Shown: positions 1 through 5,460 of the stretch, piece after piece
Numbering within the stretch: the stretch's first letter is position 1
Layout of the letters: every line of letters starts with the position of its first letter
Assembly (NCBI GenBank): GCA_002482525.1
Contig: DLGC01000017.1
Span: forward strand, 250,502-260,677
Length of the DNA: 10,176 nucleotides
Reading direction: 5' to 3'
DNA from: Propionibacteriaceae bacterium UBA7704
Lineage (GTDB): Bacteria > Actinomycetota > Actinomycetes > Propionibacteriales > Propionibacteriaceae
Notes under the pieces: model-generated
What the model saw: the letters and a program-made list of their open reading frames with translations, nothing else
Database searches by the model: none
What the model was told of the DNA's origin: nothing
Translations under genes and position numbers: made by a program

Positions 1-1
1 T

Positions 2-598
2 GCCGCGCTCATCGCAGCCTTGGTGATCGGGTTCGGCTATCCGGCCGCCGCTGTGGCCTGGGCGGACATTCCGGTCGCCAATCTGTTGCCGCCGACATTG
101 GTGATCGTGGTGCTGGGGTGGTGCCAGACCGTCGTTCTGGCACTGCTGGAGAAGGCCGGAACCGCAGACCGACTGCGCGAACGCACCGCCCGCGGCGTGC
201 GTCTGGCCAATGCACTGCTGCTCTCGGTGTACCTGTGGCACATCCCGGTGATCGTGATGGTCGGCGGCGCTCTCGCCGGGCTCGCCCTGCTGTGGCCTGC
301 CGCCTCGGCATTCTTGCTCAATCCGTTGCTGCTGGTGATTCTCGTGCTGGCAGCAGTCACCCTGATCGTTCCGCTCGTCGCGCGCGTCGAAGTACGGCTG
401 ATTCCCAACCCGGGGCCGGGATCACCGAGCACCCCGCTGACCTTGATCGGTTTCGCCGCGTTCGTCGCCGGCATTTGGGCACTCTGGCAATTCGGTGCTG
501 TGTTGGCACCAGTCGACCCGGCGGGAGCCACCGCGGTGATGACCTACCTGGTCGGAGCAGGATTGCTGTGGCGTGCAACGACCCGCACCTCGGGTTAG
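2..598 (+). CDS. Membrane acyltransferase (acyltransferase-3-like), C-terminal part
   Basis: The 5' end lies outside the window; 198 residues remain. The visible part is almost entirely hydrophobic, with about six membrane segments at roughly residues 1-21, 27-49, 71-98, 103-127, 135-160 and 168-182 of the fragment. The segment with SVYLWHIPV at 75-83 resembles the late 'YLWHxP' helix of the acyltransferase-3 family, integral membrane enzymes that move acyl groups onto sugars or other extracytoplasmic substrates. A basic loop (residues 50-68) precedes it. The family's catalytic His and Arg residues usually lie in the missing N-terminal half, so activity and substrate cannot be judged. The stop is TAG at 596-598, and the next gene starts 36 bp on in the same direction. 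Another polytopic membrane family is possible, since the assignment rests on one motif and the helix pattern. Confidence 0.6.
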   Translation, partial: AALIAALVIGFGYPAAAVAWADIPVANLLPPTLVIVVLGWCQTVVLALLEKAGTADRLRERTARGVRLANALLLSVYLWHIPVIVMVGGALAGLALLWPAASAFLLNPLLLVILVLAAVTLIVPLVARVEVRLIPNPGPGSPSTPLTLIGFAAFVAGIWALWQFGAVLAPVDPAGATAVMTYLVGAGLLWRATTRTSG

Positions 599-634
599 AC
601 TTCGCCCGTACTGCGCCCCGACTGGGAGGTTTCG

Positions 635-1138
635 ATGGATCCGACACAGTGGGACGCGCCCTTCCCTGTTGTCGTCGCGGCGCTGTTCGTCATCGTGATG
701 CTGCGAGCCAACGCCACCTTCTGGATCGGACGACTCAGCATCGCCGGGTTGCGGCGATTCCGACTGTCAGCGCTCCTGGATTCGCCGGGATATCTGCGAG
801 CCAGCGAACGCATTGACCGCTACGGCGCCCCAGTGGTGACGCTGTCCTTCCTCACCGTGGGCTTCCAGACACTCGCCAACCTGGCCGCCGGAGCCACCGG
901 CATGAAGCTGCGGCATTATCTGCCGGCAGTATCGGTCGGTGGCGTGATCTGGGCGGTCATCTACGCCACCGTGGGATTTGTCGGGCTGGAACTGTTCGGC
1001 CGCCTGTATGCCTACTCCCCCGCCCTAGCTGTGATCAGCGTGGCGGTCATCGCCGTCGCCATCGCAGGCTACGTGGTGTGGCAGTTCCGCCGCCGGGTCG
1101 AGACCCCTGCTGCCACCACGGTGGAGACGTCGGCCTAA
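635..1138 (+). CDS. VTT-domain (DedA/SNARE-associated type) membrane protein
   Basis: A 167-residue protein with an N-terminal membrane segment (about 9-25), a VTT-type core (about 62-120) and a last membrane helix (about 126-151) ending in the basic patch RRR. The stretch SFLTVGFQTLANLAAG (71-86), followed by a conserved Gly/Trp-containing helix, resembles the reentrant half of DedA-family proteins in actinobacteria, and RANATFWIGR (24-33) is typical of this short actinobacterial subgroup. DedA proteins act in the cytoplasmic membrane, and several are implicated in flipping undecaprenyl phosphate or phospholipids. No particular substrate can be inferred here. The start is set by GGGAGG at 624-629, 5 bp before the ATG. 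It is shorter than E. coli DedA proteins (about 220 residues) but looks complete. It is probably co-transcribed with the preceding acyltransferase gene. Confidence 0.75.
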   Translation: MDPTQWDAPFPVVVAALFVIVMLRANATFWIGRLSIAGLRRFRLSALLDSPGYLRASERIDRYGAPVVTLSFLTVGFQTLANLAAGATGMKLRHYLPAVSVGGVIWAVIYATVGFVGLELFGRLYAYSPALAVISVAVIAVAIAGYVVWQFRRRVETPAATTVETSA

Positions 1139-1141
1139 GAT
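1136..1141 (+). promoter_or_regulatory. Possible -10 element (TAAGAT) of a leaderless small gene
   Basis: TAAGAT overlaps the stop codon of the upstream membrane-protein gene and ends 6 bp before the ATG at 1148. That is the spacing expected if transcription starts on the A of the start codon, and the same arrangement is seen at lexA in this window. No Shine-Dalgarno sequence precedes the ATG, and no -35 is recognisable. This is an inference from position only. Confidence 0.3.
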
Positions 1142-1147
1142 CACGTC

Positions 1148-1360
1148 ATGGCCGAGATTCGCAAACACAACCCCGAGACCGGTAACGCCATCGCTCAAGC
1201 CCTGAGCGCCGCCATGGGCGAACCGGTGCGTCCTCGCACGCCCGGCACACCGGCAGCCAAACCGCACCCGGCCGAGCCGGAGCCCAGTACGACACCGGCA
1301 GTCATCAAGGTGCGCATCACCACCCAAGCCGCAACCCAGGACGACGCCGAAGACGACTGA
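1148..1360 (+). CDS. Small Pro-rich acidic-tailed hypothetical protein (70 aa)
   Basis: I do not recognise this 70-residue protein. It starts with a polar, possibly helical segment (residues 1-25), continues as a Pro/Ala-rich linker (about 27-51), contains a short beta-like stretch VIKVRITTQ (52-60) and ends in an acidic tail DDAEDD. There is no signal peptide or membrane segment, so it is probably cytoplasmic. It lies 9 bp after the VTT-domain gene, and its stop codon lies within the left arm of a strong hairpin. Its position between a gene and that terminator, and a -10-like TAAGAT 6 bp upstream, favour a real gene. The absence of a Shine-Dalgarno sequence and the low-complexity linker argue for caution. 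Confidence 0.5.
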   Translation: MAEIRKHNPETGNAIAQALSAAMGEPVRPRTPGTPAAKPHPAEPEPSTTPAVIKVRITTQAATQDDAEDD

Positions 1361-1394
1361 TCCGGGACCGGTCTGTCGACCAATCCCGGATCAG
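1357..1394. terminator. Hairpin terminator between convergent genes
   Basis: A perfect 11-bp inverted repeat (CTGATCCGGGA at 1357-1367, TCCCGGATCAG at 1384-1394) encloses a smaller 4-bp stem, GGTC/GACC (1370-1373/1378-1381), with a 4-base loop. The left arm includes the TGA stop of the small plus-strand gene. It lies 22 bp from the nrdJ stop on the other strand. There is no T-run, which is common for actinobacterial terminators. Because it is symmetric and lies between convergent genes, it could serve both directions. Confidence 0.75.
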
Positions 1395-1416
1395 GCCTTA
1401 TGCCAGGCAGCGCCGA

Positions 1417-4248
1417 TCAGCTGCAGCCGCTGGTGGCTCCGCACCCCTCGCAGATGTAGCAGGAACCCGACCGCCGCATCTTGGTGCCACAGGTGAGGCA
1501 CAGCGGTGCGTCCACACTCATCCCGGAGATCTTCTCCAGCACCTCAGCAGTGGAGTGAGCCTCCATCGGAACCAAGGCGGGCTGGTTCGGGCCGTCCTCA
1601 TGAACCCGCAGATCGTCACCGGCATCATTCTTCAACGATTCCGACTCGATCATGCCGGCCTCGTCCTCTTCGGAGAGGTACTTGCCGGTCTCGACATAGC
1701 GAGCCCGTTCGGCCGCGGTGTAGATGCCCAGCTCGGCACGCTCATCGAAGGACAGGTAGTCCAGCGCCAGCCGGCGGAAGATGTAGTCCATGATCGACTG
1801 CGCCATCCGCACATCGGGATCATCGGTCATACCGGCCGGTTCGAACTTCAAGTTGGTGAACTTCTGAGCGAACTGCTCCAGCGGCACGCCGTACTGCAGA
1901 CCGATCGAAACCGCGATCGAGAAGGCATCCATCACACCGGCCAGCGTCGATCCCTGCTTGCCGAGCTTGAGGAAGACCTCACCCAGCTTGCCGTCCTCGT
2001 ACTGGCCTGAGGTCATGTACCCCTCAGCACCGGCCACCGAGAATGAGGTGGTACGACTGACGCGGGACTTCGGCAGCCGATTGCGGCGTGGCCGGTATTC
2101 GACCTTGACCTCGGCAACCTCGGCCTTCTTCTCCTCAGGCTTCTTGCCGTCGCTGAGCGGCTGGCCGACCTTGCAGTTATCCCGGTAGACCGCCAGCGCC
2201 TTCAGGCCGAGCTTCCAGCCCTGCAGATACACGTCGGCGATATCGTCCACGGTGGCGTCCTCGGGCAGGTTCACCGTCTTGGAGATGGCCCCCGAAAGGA
2301 AGGGCTGCACCGCAGCCATCATGCGCACGTGGCCCATCGGACGGATCGCTCGGGCGCCCATCGCGGTGTCGAAGACTTCGTAGTGCTCGGTCTTCAGACC
2401 CGGAGCGTCGATGACATGGCCTTTCTCGGCGATGTACTCCACGATCGCCTCGATGGTCTCCTCGGCATAGCCCAACTTCTTCAGCGCCCGCGGGATCGTC
2501 TGGTTGACGATCTGCATCGAGCCGCCGCCGACCAGCTTCTTGAACTTCACCAAGGAGAAGTCGGGTTCGATGCCGGTGGTGTCGCAGTCCATCATGAAGC
2601 CGATGGTGCCGGTCGGTGCCAACACCGAGGCCTGCGCGTTGCGGAACCCGTTCTTGGCACCGAGCTTGACCACCTGATCCCATTCGGCGATGGCCTTGGC
2701 TAGCACCGGCTTGTCGAGGTCGTCGAAGGCCCGAACATCATCGCTGGCAGCCTGATGCTTGCGCATGACCCGCTGATGGGCTGCCGCATTGCGCTGGTAG
2801 CCGCTGTAGGGGCCCACGATGGCGGCCAACTCTGCGGAACGACGGTAGGAGGCGCCGGTCATCAACGAGGTGATCGCCGCCGCCAACGCGCGACCGCCGT
2901 CGGAATCGTAGCCACGACCCACGGCCATCAGTAGCGCGCCGAGGTTGGCGTAGCCGATGCCCAATTGACGATAGTTCACCGTGGTCTCGCCGATGGCCTC
3001 GGTCGGGAAGTCCGCGAAACAGATCGAGATGTCCATCGCGGTGATGACCAATTCGATGGCCTTGACGAAGGTGACGGTGTCGAAGGTGTTGTCCTCGGTG
3101 AGGAACTTCATCAGGTTGAGGCTGGCCAGGTTGCAGGAGGAGTTGTCCAGACTCATGTACTCGCTGCACGGATTGGAGGCGTTGATCCGGCCCGATTCCG
3201 GGTTGGTGTGCCAGGCGTTGATGGTGTCGTCGTACTGGATGCCCGGATCAGCACACTCCCAGGCCGCTTCGCTGATCTTGCTGAACAGATCGCGAGCATC
3301 AACGGTCTCGATCACCTCACCGGTGGACCGTGCCCGCAGCCCGAACTCGGTGCCGTCTTCGACCGCCCGCATGAACTCATCGCTGACCCGCACGGAGTTG
3401 TTGGCGTTCTGATACTGGACGCTGACGATGTCCTTGCCGCCCAGGTCCATGTCGAAGCCGGCATCACGCAGGGCGCGGATTTTGTCCTCTTCACGAGCCT
3501 TGGTCTCGACGAACTCGTAGATGTCGGGATGATCGACGTCCAACACCACCATCTTGGCGGCCCGACGGGTAGCACCGCCGGACTTGATAGTGCCCGCCGA
3601 GGCGTCCGCGCCGCGCATGAAGGACACCGGGCCCGATGCGGTGCCTCCCGAGCTCAGCAGTTCCTTCGAGGAGCGAATACGAGACAGGTTCAGACCAGCA
3701 CCGGAGCCACCCTTGAAGATGAACCCCTCTTCCTTGTACCAGTTCAGAATCGAGTCCATCGAGTCGTCGACACTCAGAATGAAACAGGCACTGACCTGTT
3801 GCGGACTGAGGGTGCCGACGTTGAACCACACCGGAGAGTTGAAGCTGAAGTACTGATGCAGCAGCATCCAGGTCAACTCGTGTTCGAAGATCTCGGCGTC
3901 CGCCGCGCTGGCGAAGTAGCCGTTCTCCTCTCCGGCGATGCGGTACTTGCTGACCACTCGATTGATCAGTGTCTTCAGGCTGGCTTCGCGTTCAGGCGTG
4001 CCCAAGGCACCGCGGAAGTACTTGGTGGTGACGATCGTTGAGGCGTTCACGCTCCAGAAGTCCGGAAACTCCACGCCGCGTTGCTCGAAGACGGTCTCGC
4101 CACTCTTCCAGTTGGTCTGCACCACATCACGAAGATCCCACGTCACCTCGTCGTAGGGGTGCACTCCCGCGGTAGTGAAGACTCGATCGATCTTCAGGCC
4201 CGGGGATTTGCGGTTGCCCCGCGTGGTCGCCTTCACAGTGTCGGTCAT
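1417..4248 (-). CDS. nrdJ: Adenosylcobalamin-dependent (class II) ribonucleoside-diphosphate reductase
   Basis: This enzyme reduces ribonucleotides to deoxyribonucleotides, using adenosylcobalamin to generate the active-site thiyl radical, so it works with or without oxygen. The 943-residue length is typical of long actinobacterial NrdJ. The catalytic N-x-C-x-E is N359/C361/E363 (NPCSE). C361 is the expected radical cysteine, and C155 and C372 match the active-site redox pair; C361 and C372 are 11 apart, as in the Thermotoga enzyme. GGSGAGLNLSRIRS (180-193) and APTGTIGF (544-551) are conserved barrel elements. A TSCPD-type domain lies at about 735-835. The tail has CxxC (917/920) and further cysteines at 930, 933, 936 and 942, fitting a zinc-bound redox shuttle. 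No intein or frameshift is seen. The start has GAAAGG 11 bp upstream (4260-4265) and lies 39 bp after nrdR, so the two form an operon and NrdR should control it. Confidence 0.97.
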   Translation of the reverse strand: MTDTVKATTRGNRKSPGLKIDRVFTTAGVHPYDEVTWDLRDVVQTNWKSGETVFEQRGVEFPDFWSVNASTIVTTKYFRGALGTPEREASLKTLINRVVSKYRIAGEENGYFASAADAEIFEHELTWMLLHQYFSFNSPVWFNVGTLSPQQVSACFILSVDDSMDSILNWYKEEGFIFKGGSGAGLNLSRIRSSKELLSSGGTASGPVSFMRGADASAGTIKSGGATRRAAKMVVLDVDHPDIYEFVETKAREEDKIRALRDAGFDMDLGGKDIVSVQYQNANNSVRVSDEFMRAVEDGTEFGLRARSTGEVIETVDARDLFSKISEAAWECADPGIQYDDTINAWHTNPESGRINASNPCSEYMSLDNSSCNLASLNLMKFLTEDNTFDTVTFVKAIELVITAMDISICFADFPTEAIGETTVNYRQLGIGYANLGALLMAVGRGYDSDGGRALAAAITSLMTGASYRRSAELAAIVGPYSGYQRNAAAHQRVMRKHQAASDDVRAFDDLDKPVLAKAIAEWDQVVKLGAKNGFRNAQASVLAPTGTIGFMMDCDTTGIEPDFSLVKFKKLVGGGSMQIVNQTIPRALKKLGYAEETIEAIVEYIAEKGHVIDAPGLKTEHYEVFDTAMGARAIRPMGHVRMMAAVQPFLSGAISKTVNLPEDATVDDIADVYLQGWKLGLKALAVYRDNCKVGQPLSDGKKPEEKKAEVAEVKVEYRPRRNRLPKSRVSRTTSFSVAGAEGYMTSGQYEDGKLGEVFLKLGKQGSTLAGVMDAFSIAVSIGLQYGVPLEQFAQKFTNLKFEPAGMTDDPDVRMAQSIMDYIFRRLALDYLSFDERAELGIYTAAERARYVETGKYLSEEDEAGMIESESLKNDAGDDLRVHEDGPNQPALVPMEAHSTAEVLEKISGMSVDAPLCLTCGTKMRRSGSCYICEGCGATSGCS

Positions 4249-4287
4249 GGTTAGAACTGCCTTTCGGTACTCGGCGGTGGTGGGGGG

Positions 4288-4746
4288 TTAGTTGGTGGCC
4301 AGCACGGGCTGGCGCAACGAATCGATCTCGGACGTGAAATCGTCCACAGAGTTGAAGTTTTTGTACACGCTCGCGAAACGGAGATACGCGACCGAATCAA
4401 GGTCACGAAGCGGACCCAAGATCGCCAGGCCGACCTCATCGGCCGGAATCTCGGCCTGTCCACAAGCCCGCAGGCTCTCCTCGACCTGCTGGCCGAGCCG
4501 CGCCAGATCGGCTTCAGAGACCGGGCGGCCCTTGCACGCCTTCCTGACACCGTTGATCACCTTCTCCCGGGAGAAGGGCTCCACGACGCCAGACCGCTTC
4601 AGCACCACCAACTGCATCTGTTCCAAGGTGGTGAATCGACGTTCGCAGGAAGGGCATTGGCGCCGGCGCCGAATGCTCTTGCCATCCTCAGCAACCCGGC
4701 TGTCCAGGACCCTGGTGTCGGTATTGCGGCAGAACGGGCAATGCAT
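4288..4746 (-). CDS. nrdR: Transcriptional repressor NrdR
   Basis: NrdR senses ATP/dATP and represses ribonucleotide reductase genes by binding paired 16-bp NrdR boxes. This 152-residue protein has the full architecture: an N-terminal zinc ribbon with C3/C6 (MHCPFC) and C31/C34 (QCPSC), the basic segment RRRR just before the second pair, and then an ATP-cone domain (about 47-137) starting at VVLKRSG. I chose the ATG at 4746 because it gives the universal MxCPFC start and has GAGGAAGG (4755-4762) 8 bp upstream. An in-frame ATG 84 bp further upstream would add a Cys/His-containing extension not found in the family. It is first in the nrdR-nrdJ operon, and its upstream region holds candidate NrdR boxes, so autoregulation is expected. 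Confidence 0.97.
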   Translation of the reverse strand: MHCPFCRNTDTRVLDSRVAEDGKSIRRRRQCPSCERRFTTLEQMQLVVLKRSGVVEPFSREKVINGVRKACKGRPVSEADLARLGQQVEESLRACGQAEIPADEVGLAILGPLRDLDSVAYLRFASVYKNFNSVDDFTSEIDSLRQPVLATN

Positions 4747-4784
4747 GGCTGACGCCTTCCTCAACGTGCAACGGTGGACGAACC

Positions 4785-4793
4785 TGTGGAAAA
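4785..4793 (-). promoter_or_regulatory. Weak DnaA-box-like site in the nrdR leader
   Basis: On the minus strand this reads TTTTCCACA, one base from TTATCCACA and from the high-GC form TTGTCCACA. A further degenerate copy (TCGTCCACC, two changes) lies at 4773-4781. Together with the better site at 4817-4825 there are three TCCAC-containing motifs on the same strand within 53 bp. Alone this site would not be convincing. Confidence 0.3.
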
Positions 4794-4808
4794 GATGTGT
4801 GTCGGTGA

Positions 4809-4824
4809 CCACAAGCTGTGGACA
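4809..4824. promoter_or_regulatory. Probable NrdR box 2 (degenerate)
   Basis: The 16-mer has the core CAAGCTGTGG (4812-4821), matching the symmetric NrdR core CwAtATaTwG at C, w, A, T, T and G (6 of 10). It is degenerate, but its centre lies exactly 32 bp (three helical turns) from that of the better box at 4841-4856. The 16-bp gap between boxes is the spacing known for functional NrdR operator pairs. It overlaps the DnaA-box-like site. Confidence 0.45.
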
Positions 4825-4825
4825 A
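4817..4825 (-). promoter_or_regulatory. DnaA-box-like site TTGTCCACA
   Basis: On the minus strand the 9-mer is TTGTCCACA, identical to the preferred DnaA box of high-GC actinobacteria and one base from the E. coli consensus TTATCCACA. It lies in the nrdR leader, downstream of the predicted transcription start, and shares 8 bp with the second NrdR box. DnaA is known to regulate nrdAB in E. coli; a role here is an inference. Confidence 0.5.
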
Positions 4826-4840
4826 AACACAATCGTGTAA

Positions 4841-4856
4841 CTACTACATCTAGTAG
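4841..4856. promoter_or_regulatory. Probable NrdR box 1
   Basis: The 16-mer has inverted arms CTACT/AGTAG and the core CTACATCTAG (4844-4853), which matches 8 of 10 positions of the NrdR core CwAtATaTwG, including the C, both w positions, the central AT and the G. It overlaps the downstream end of the predicted -10 and the predicted start of nrdR transcription, a classical repressor position. Confidence 0.65.
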
Positions 4857-4883
4857 ATTACGCAGACCAGGCACCCAACGCAA
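4855..4883 (-). promoter_or_regulatory. Probable promoter of nrdR-nrdJ
   Basis: Reading on the minus strand, TTGCGT (4883-4878) and TAATCT (4860-4855) are separated by 17 bp. Transcription would start near 4848, giving a leader of about 100 nt before nrdR. The promoter lies directly upstream of, and partly under, NrdR box 1. The hexamers are only fair matches, so the evidence is spacing plus context. Confidence 0.5.
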
Positions 4884-4936
4884 GACATCAGCGAACGCGT
4901 GTCGCACCAAACCTCAGAATTGCCACCACAGGCGAG

Positions 4937-4960
4937 GCTGACTAGCTCTGATGCGTCAGC
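4937..4960. terminator. Weak hairpin at the end of the small SOS gene
   Basis: GCTGAC (4937-4942) and GTCAGC (4955-4960) can form a 6-bp stem with a 12-base loop that includes the stop codon (4956-4958). It could end the minus-strand SOS transcript before the nrdR promoter. The stem is short and has no T-run, so this is only a candidate. Confidence 0.25.
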
Positions 4961-5267
4961 GCAGCACCGAAACGGTGGCCACATCGGCGCCACTATCGGC
5001 CAGCGGCGCATCACTAACCGCCAAGAAGCTCGTCACCGCAACCACCACGCCAGTGAGGAAGAGACCAACGAAGAGACTCACCACCACCGCTATCCCACGG
5101 TCAGTCAAGCGCCAGCCCGAAGCGGCCTGAGCAGGCCGGACCACCGGGAGAGGAGTGACGCTCGCCATCGAGGTGCCGTCGATGCCACCTGAGCGCGGCA
5201 ACGCCGAAGGCTCGCCACCCTCGATCTCATCAACCATCAGATCGTCAATCAGCAAAGCACTCATCAT
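4956..5267 (-). CDS. Small single-pass membrane protein under LexA control
   Basis: A 103-residue protein (102 if the second of two adjacent ATGs is used) with an acidic N-terminal region (residues 8-19), a polar linker (20-50), the membrane-entry motif GWRLTDRGIAV (51-61), one membrane helix (about 59-82) and a short tail of about 20 residues. I recognise no enzymatic domain. It is divergent from lexA and next to nrdR, the place of Rv2719c/ChiZ in mycobacteria and of LysM-type small proteins in other actinobacteria, some of which block division during the SOS response. The short tail leaves no room for a LysM or hydrolase domain. AGAGAGG (5273-5279) sets the start, 5 bp before the first ATG. 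A perfect LexA box overlaps this region and a second lies upstream. A role as a damage-induced division inhibitor is an inference from position and regulation, not from homology I can see. Confidence 0.8.
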   Translation of the reverse strand: MMSALLIDDLMVDEIEGGEPSALPRSGGIDGTSMASVTPLPVVRPAQAASGWRLTDRGIAVVVSLFVGLFLTGVVVAVTSFLAVSDAPLADSGADVATVSVLR

Positions 5268-5278
5268 CGTCACCTCTC

Positions 5279-5294
5279 TCGAACACCTGTTCGA
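5279..5294. promoter_or_regulatory. LexA box 1 (perfect palindrome)
   Basis: TCGAACACCTGTTCGA is a perfect inverted repeat (TCGAAC-N4-GTTCGA) of the actinobacterial LexA-box type. It lies between the predicted -10 of the small membrane-protein gene and its Shine-Dalgarno sequence, covering the predicted transcription start near 5289. Confidence 0.93.
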
Positions 5295-5295
5295 T

Positions 5296-5324
5296 ACTCT
5301 AGCCACCCTGCGGTCATATTCGAA
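5296..5324 (-). promoter_or_regulatory. Probable promoter of the small SOS membrane-protein gene
   Basis: On the minus strand TAGAGT (5301-5296) fits a -10. A weak -35, TTCGAA (5324-5319), lies 17 bp upstream within LexA box 2. The predicted start near 5289 falls inside LexA box 1, so LexA would cover both the -35 and the start site. Confidence 0.45.
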
Positions 5325-5335
5325 CAACCGTTCGC
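5320..5335. promoter_or_regulatory. LexA box 2
   Basis: TCGAACAACCGTTCGC has the core CGAAC-N4-GTTCG intact; only the outermost base pair breaks the symmetry. It overlaps the weak -35 of the divergent small gene. Its centre is 41 bp from box 1 and 94 bp from box 3. Confidence 0.85.
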
Positions 5336-5413
5336 CCGCGTGTCGTGCTGAATGTGAGCGTGCCAGGCGCCACTGACAGTGCCCACGAAGCCCTCACCCC
5401 CGACACGCCCAGG

Positions 5414-5429
5414 TCGAACACATGTTTGA
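5414..5429. promoter_or_regulatory. LexA box 3 (lexA operator)
   Basis: TCGAACACATGTTTGA differs from a perfect TCGAAC-N4-GTTCGA palindrome at one base (GTTTGA). It overlaps the predicted -35 (TTGATT, 5426-5431) of lexA, the expected position for autorepression. Confidence 0.9.
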
Positions 5430-5454
5430 TTCTCGCCGTCACCGACGCTACGTT
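5426..5454 (+). promoter_or_regulatory. Probable lexA promoter (leaderless)
   Basis: TTGATT (5426-5431) and TACGTT (5449-5454) are separated by 17 bp, and only 6 bp (5455-5460) lie between the -10 and the ATG at 5461. Transcription would start on or next to the first base of the start codon, which fits the lack of any Shine-Dalgarno sequence. LexA box 3 overlaps the -35. Confidence 0.6.
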
Positions 5455-5460
5455 CATCAC

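Noticed and set aside
2644..2653. GAAC-CC-GTTC inside nrdJ as a possible LexA half-site pair
   Set aside because: The spacer is 2 bases instead of 4 and the site is deep in a coding sequence.
2965..4041. Long plus-strand open frame (358 codons) opposite nrdJ
   Set aside because: It lies antisense to the well-supported nrdJ, has no recognisable domain and no Shine-Dalgarno sequence, and long antisense frames are common in GC-rich genes.
4747..4830. Upstream in-frame extension of nrdR
   Set aside because: It would add 28 residues before the universal MxCPFC start and lacks a ribosome site, while the ATG at 4746 has a strong one.
4747..4855. Cobalamin riboswitch in the nrdR-nrdJ leader
   Set aside because: The leader is too short, and I see no recognisable B12-box region.
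4860..4955. Remnant of a LysM domain after the small SOS membrane protein
   Set aside because: Reading on in the other frames gives no recognisable LysM motif, and the space to the nrdR promoter is too short for a full domain.
5422..5460. Upstream ATG for lexA
   Set aside because: It lies within the LexA operator and upstream of the predicted transcription start; the added residues are not LexA-like.
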